Shown: positions 61,638 to 64,000 of the stretch, one piece after another
Numbering within the stretch: the first letter of the stretch is position 1
Layout: every line of letters begins with the position of its first letter
Assembly (NCBI GenBank): GCA_964410215.1
Contig: CAYPHA010000006.1
Location: 1 to 64,000 of the forward strand
DNA length: 64,000 nucleotides
Reading direction: 5' to 3'
Source of the DNA: CAYPHA01 sp964410215
Lineage (GTDB): Bacteria > Calditrichota > Calditrichia > Calditrichales > CAYPHA01
Program-made: the position numbers and the translations under genes
The notes under the pieces: generated by a model
The model's database searches: none
The model's input: the letters and a program-made list of their open reading frames with translations, nothing else
Told to the model about the DNA's origin: nothing

Positions 61638-61664
61638 TAAATTCAATTAATATTTTGGCGATTA
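61638..61664 (+). promoter_or_regulatory. FliA-type promoter candidate for the lipoprotein/MinD-like pair
   Basis: TAAA, exactly 15 bases, then GGCGATTA (six of eight). Predicted start near 61672, 44 bases before the lipoprotein ATG. The region is AT-rich, so chance is more likely here than at the other sites. Confidence 0.42.
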
Positions 61665-61715
61665 TGTTCGATAAGATATGTAATAACTGAATCTGAAACA
61701 GGGATACGGAAACGT

Positions 61716-62069
61716 ATGAAACGTCTGTTAGTTTTACTTATTTCAGCCATCGGAATCGTGGTCGGTTGCTCCGGTGAAGAAGATACGACCGGCACTATTA
61801 AAGGTGAGGTTTATAACGCGCACACCGGAACGGTGATTGCCGTGGCCAATGTGTATACCGTTCCACCATCCGGAAGTGTTAGTACCGACAGTTCCGGGCT
61901 GTTTACCATTGAGAACATTGAACCGGAAATTTACCGTGTGGTGGCATCCAAACATGGTTTTGACAGCAGCAGTGTTTCCGTATCGGTGTCGACAGGAAAT
62001 GTAACAACCGCCAATATTCCATTGAATCCGGATTCGGTTTCTGCGGACACGACATTATTTCTTTATTGA
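61716..62069 (+). CDS. Lipoprotein with a carboxypeptidase-regulatory-like domain
   Basis: 117 residues. Signal peptide with lipobox VVGC (Cys about residue 18). The mature part has the CarboxypepD_reg fold pattern: GTIKGEVYNAHTGTVIAVAN, TDSSGLFTIENIEPEIYRVV. Such beta-sandwich domains are common in envelope proteins of the FCB group. No catalytic function. It precedes the MinD-like gene by 29 bases. Confidence 0.75.
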   Translation: MKRLLVLLISAIGIVVGCSGEEDTTGTIKGEVYNAHTGTVIAVANVYTVPPSGSVSTDSSGLFTIENIEPEIYRVVASKHGFDSSSVSVSVSTGNVTTANIPLNPDSVSADTTLFLY

Positions 62070-62098
62070 TTTAGCTTAATCGAAAGAGGGTAAGGTTT

Positions 62099-63091
62099 AT
62101 GAGCAGTGCGACAATTATTCCATTTGCCAGTGGAAAAGGTGGAACGGGAAAGAGCCTGCTGACGACCAATCTTGGAATTGCCCTGGCCGAACAGGGTCAC
62201 ACGGTGACCATCGTAGACCTGGATCTGGGTGGATCAAATGTACATACCTTCCTTGGTATGCCGAATGACTTTCCCGGTCTTGGTGATTTTCTGATTACGC
62301 GCCGTGCACAACTGCAGGACCTGGTCGTGGAAACAGGTATTCCCAACCTTTCCTATGTACCCGGTGATTTCCGCACACCGTTTATGGCCAATATTCACCA
62401 TGCCCATAAAATGAAGCTGATCCGCCACCTGAAGAATCTGCCTTCCAAATATGTCCTTCTCGATCTCGGAGCCGGCAGCAGTTATAATGTAATCGATTTT
62501 TATTCGATGGTGGATCGTGGCATCGTTATCTCGACACCGGAATATCCGTCCATCATGAATATGCTGGGATTTTTAAAAAATTTTGTATTCCGCAATATCG
62601 AACGCAGCATAAAGCAGTATAATCTTGCCCATGAACGTTTCAAAAAGCTACATAAAGAAGCGCTGTCCGATGAAAATATAACCGTTGACGACCTGATTGA
62701 TCAGATCGGGGAGACGAGTGAAGAAGCCGGCCGGCTGGCCCGGGAGGTATGTAACGGCTTCAAACCACGTCTTTTGTTTAATATGGTGGATGCCGTTGAT
62801 GAATTCAAATTTCTTGAAAAAATCGAAACCAACATCAATCAGAAGCTGTCGTTGAAAATGGAGCATCTCGGATTCATACCGCGTTCCAAAGTTATCCAGG
62901 AGTCTGTCCGTGACCGTAAGGTGCTGATGACGGCTTTTTCGGGAAAGCCCATTGCAGAGCTGATTCACATCCTCGCCAAACGGATGGATGATATCTGGGA
63001 TTATGATGTCAACAATAGCATGGATTTTATCCGTAATGATGCCGAATACATGCTGAGTCTGAAACATAAAACCGAACCCCAGCAGGCCTGA
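62099..63091 (+). CDS. MinD/FlhG-like P-loop ATPase
   Basis: 330 residues. Deviant Walker A GKGGTGKS (12-19), then IVDLDLGGSNVHTFLGM and LLDLGAGSSYNVIDFYS. An unusual helical insert of about 60 residues (about 165-225, with ITVDDLIDQIGETSEEAG) interrupts the fold. FlhG/FleN proteins of this class set flagellar number and place. The C-terminal helix is not clearly a MinD membrane-targeting sequence. A motility role fits a genome rich in flagellar genes but is inferred; a chromosome or Mrp-like role is possible. Confidence 0.78.
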   Translation: MSSATIIPFASGKGGTGKSLLTTNLGIALAEQGHTVTIVDLDLGGSNVHTFLGMPNDFPGLGDFLITRRAQLQDLVVETGIPNLSYVPGDFRTPFMANIHHAHKMKLIRHLKNLPSKYVLLDLGAGSSYNVIDFYSMVDRGIVISTPEYPSIMNMLGFLKNFVFRNIERSIKQYNLAHERFKKLHKEALSDENITVDDLIDQIGETSEEAGRLAREVCNGFKPRLLFNMVDAVDEFKFLEKIETNINQKLSLKMEHLGFIPRSKVIQESVRDRKVLMTAFSGKPIAELIHILAKRMDDIWDYDVNNSMDFIRNDAEYMLSLKHKTEPQQA

Positions 63092-63148
63092 GATAGCATT
63101 TGATTTTCTTTTTCAAATACAATAAATTCCCATTTCTGAACTCTGAGT

Positions 63149-63190
63149 TCTTTTTTCTTTTTCCTTTTTTCCCTTTTCTTTTCTTTGCTT
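63149..63190 (+). other. Pyrimidine-rich tract before tRNA-Leu
   Basis: About 42 bases of almost only T and C on the plus strand end at the first base of the tRNA. Likely a by-product of the promoter/leader region; it has no coding potential. It includes a short GAAC/GTTC stem with T run (63138-63157) that may end the MinD-like transcript. Confidence 0.5.
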
Positions 63191-63191
63191 T

Positions 63192-63275
63192 GCGAGGATG
63201 GCGGAATTGGTAGACGCGCCAGACTTAGGATCTGGTGCCCGAGAGGGTGTGGGAGTTCGAGTCTCCCTCCTCGTA
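63192..63275 (+). tRNA. tRNA-Leu (anticodon UAG)
   Basis: 84 bases, class II tRNA with a long variable arm. Acceptor GCGAGGA pairs with TCCTCGT (one G-U pair). Anticodon stem CAGA/TCTG holds CT-TAG-GA, so the anticodon is UAG. T-loop GTTCGAGTC is standard. CCA is not encoded. The D-loop GGTAGAC is normal. Confidence 0.96.
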
Positions 63276-63298
63276 CTTGTTTAAAAACAAGAGGTTAG

Positions 63299-63335
63299 AG
63301 CCACTTTAGAAAATTGAATCTTAAGTGGCTTTTTT
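63299..63335 (+). terminator. Terminator after tRNA-Leu
   Basis: AGCCACTTTA, 12-base loop, TTAAGTGGCT (nine of ten pairs), then TTTTT. It starts 23 bases past the tRNA. Confidence 0.85.
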
Positions 63336-63377
63336 CGTTTGTTACGCAGATGTTACATGAAAATTAATAGTTAAGGA

Positions 63378-63512
63378 TTGAGTCCACTCCGATAAGTGCT
63401 AATTACAGAGTTGTCATCCCGAACTTGTTTCGGGATCCACTGTTTTTATTGAACTTAGAGATGCTGAAATGAATTCAGCATGACAGCACTGTGCTTTTCG
63501 GAGGGGACTCAA
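63378..63512. mobile_element. MITE-like element, 135 bases, with terminal inverted repeats and two hairpins
   Basis: Left end TTGAGTCCACTCCGATAAG and right end, read in complement, TTGAGTCCCCTCCGAAAAG differ at two positions. Within it are TGTCATCCCGAA-type and TGACA-type inner arms and two hairpins, CCCGAA/TTCGGG (63418-63434) and ATGCTGAA/TTCAGCAT (63462-63482). It has no gene. Such dispersed palindromic elements are carried by transposases in trans. Only one copy lies in the window. Confidence 0.7.
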
Positions 63513-63810
63513 GATTAAAAACGAAAATATTATAAATGATAATTTCACGACCATATTAGCGGAAGAACGATTTTCAAACAAGATTTGCCGCTATGCTAAG
63601 AACGTTATAGGGATGATCAGAAGTAAGCTGGTATCGAGTTTTTATGATGTGTGACATTGCATTGCAATGCTCAACCTGTTAGATTGCTTAGTGCACCAGC
63701 CGAATTGAGATTAAATTTATAGTAAATATTGAGGATCGTATATAAAAATGGAACAAAATTACATGTTTTATAATGTAATTATAGTATTAAATTTTTTATA
63801 AGGTAATGAT
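63513..63810. other. AT-rich gap of about 300 bases without a gene
   Basis: I see no gene with a start and RBS here. It contains a perfect 12-base palindrome GCATTGCAATGC (near 63659) and an AT-rich run before the next RBS. A reading frame without a start (63515-63654) could be a remnant. Base composition is clearly more AT-rich than the region before the tRNA. Confidence 0.6.
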
Positions 63811-64000
63811 ATGCGAGTAAAACTTCAATTTAAAGCAAAACTTCCGATAGTTTTTAAAAAAAAAGACAAGTATGTTGTTGCCTGTTGTCCCATTCTTGAT
63901 GTAATGTCCCAGGGAGCAAACCTTGAGGAAGCAAAAAAAAACCTGGGTGAGGCTCTATATCTGTTTTTTGTCTCCTGTTATGAGTATGGAACCCTCGACG
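63811..64000 (+). CDS. HicB-like antitoxin (partial, N-terminal part)
   Basis: The first 63 residues, cut by the window end. VACCPILDVMSQGANLEEA with KKNLGEALYLFF follows the HicB/DUF1902 partial RNase-H-like fold (CPxLDVxSQGxxxxEAxxNLxEAl). HicB neutralises the HicA mRNA-cleaving toxin. AAGGTAATG precedes the ATG. No hicA lies upstream; it could be beyond the window end. Base use is AT-rich, unlike the flanking core genes. Confidence 0.75.
   Translation, partial: MRVKLQFKAKLPIVFKKKDKYVVACCPILDVMSQGANLEEAKKNLGEALYLFFVSCYEYGTLD

Noticed and set aside
63484..63654. Open frame in the accessory tract (KNENIINDNFTTILAEERFS...)
   Set aside because: No start codon or RBS and no recognisable family; it starts inside the MITE-like element. 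Possibly a remnant, not called.
1..64000. CRISPR array, prophage or complete insertion sequence
   Set aside because: No regularly spaced repeats, phage structural genes or transposase genes are visible on either strand.

Overview
The window (about 46% G+C by eye) reads as one chromosomal segment from a flagellated, chemotactic, diderm bacterium, most likely a member of the FCB superphylum or a nearby candidate phylum (Calditrichota, KSB1 or Marinimicrobia-like). The main grounds are a secreted protein with a PNPFNPET/FlgD-like C-terminal sorting domain, an outer-membrane barrel with Asp-rich TSP3-like repeats, a short archaetidylserine-type Psd, a DUF4321 protein and FlgM/FliA-type flagellar control. 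The taxonomic call is inference; no 16S gene is present.

Layout. 1-480: last codons of a flagellin-like gene, a terminator and flgM. 495-26196: a roughly 25-kb chemotaxis and signalling region (hybrid kinase, pseudo-receiver, two FapA/DUF342 proteins, cheA, cheW, two chemoreceptors, cheR, cheB, cheD, two cheY, cheX, a cheZ-like gene, receiver proteins, an NtrC-type activator, a GAF-GGDEF-like protein). A DcaP-like porin and an SLC13 dicarboxylate permease lie inside it. 26204-29784: ptb-buk, an OsmC protein, a lone Hpt protein and comF. 30083-32443: the flagellar sigma factor fliA behind a sigma-54 promoter, a receiver-kinase, and a 49-codon FlgM-like microgene with its own promoter and terminator. 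32513-38147: a VTT-domain protein and ccmABCDEF. 38273-44902: housekeeping genes (truA, transaldolase, htrA, purB, purC, psd, pssA, tatA). 44919-51824: envelope and accessory genes (a secreted winged-helix-like protein, a sorting-domain protein, CPBP protease, HAD, an OM barrel, NlpC/P60, HNH). 51925-63091: trpS, scpA, scpB, rluB-like, a Rossmann protein, cmk, rpsA, mreB, a NUDIX hydrolase, a lipoprotein and a MinD/FlhG-like ATPase. 63192-64000: tRNA-Leu(UAG), then an AT-rich accessory tract with a MITE-like element and the start of a HicB-like antitoxin.

How it works together. The sequence supports a three-step flagellar hierarchy. A sigma-54 promoter with an upstream dyad precedes fliA, and an NtrC-type activator is encoded in the window. 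FliA-type promoters (TAAA-N15-nnCGAnnA) precede the pseudo-receiver/fapA pair, the divergent hybrid kinase, cheA, cheR, the lone Hpt gene, the FlgM-like microgene and the lipoprotein/MinD pair. FlgM plus the microprotein would close the loop on FliA. One chemoreceptor carries a periplasmic CxxCH haem-c site, and the window also encodes cytochrome c maturation, in the variant form with a Cys-type CcmE and no CcmH here. The porin/SLC13 pair next to the Cache-type receptor suggests that dicarboxylate uptake and sensing are linked.
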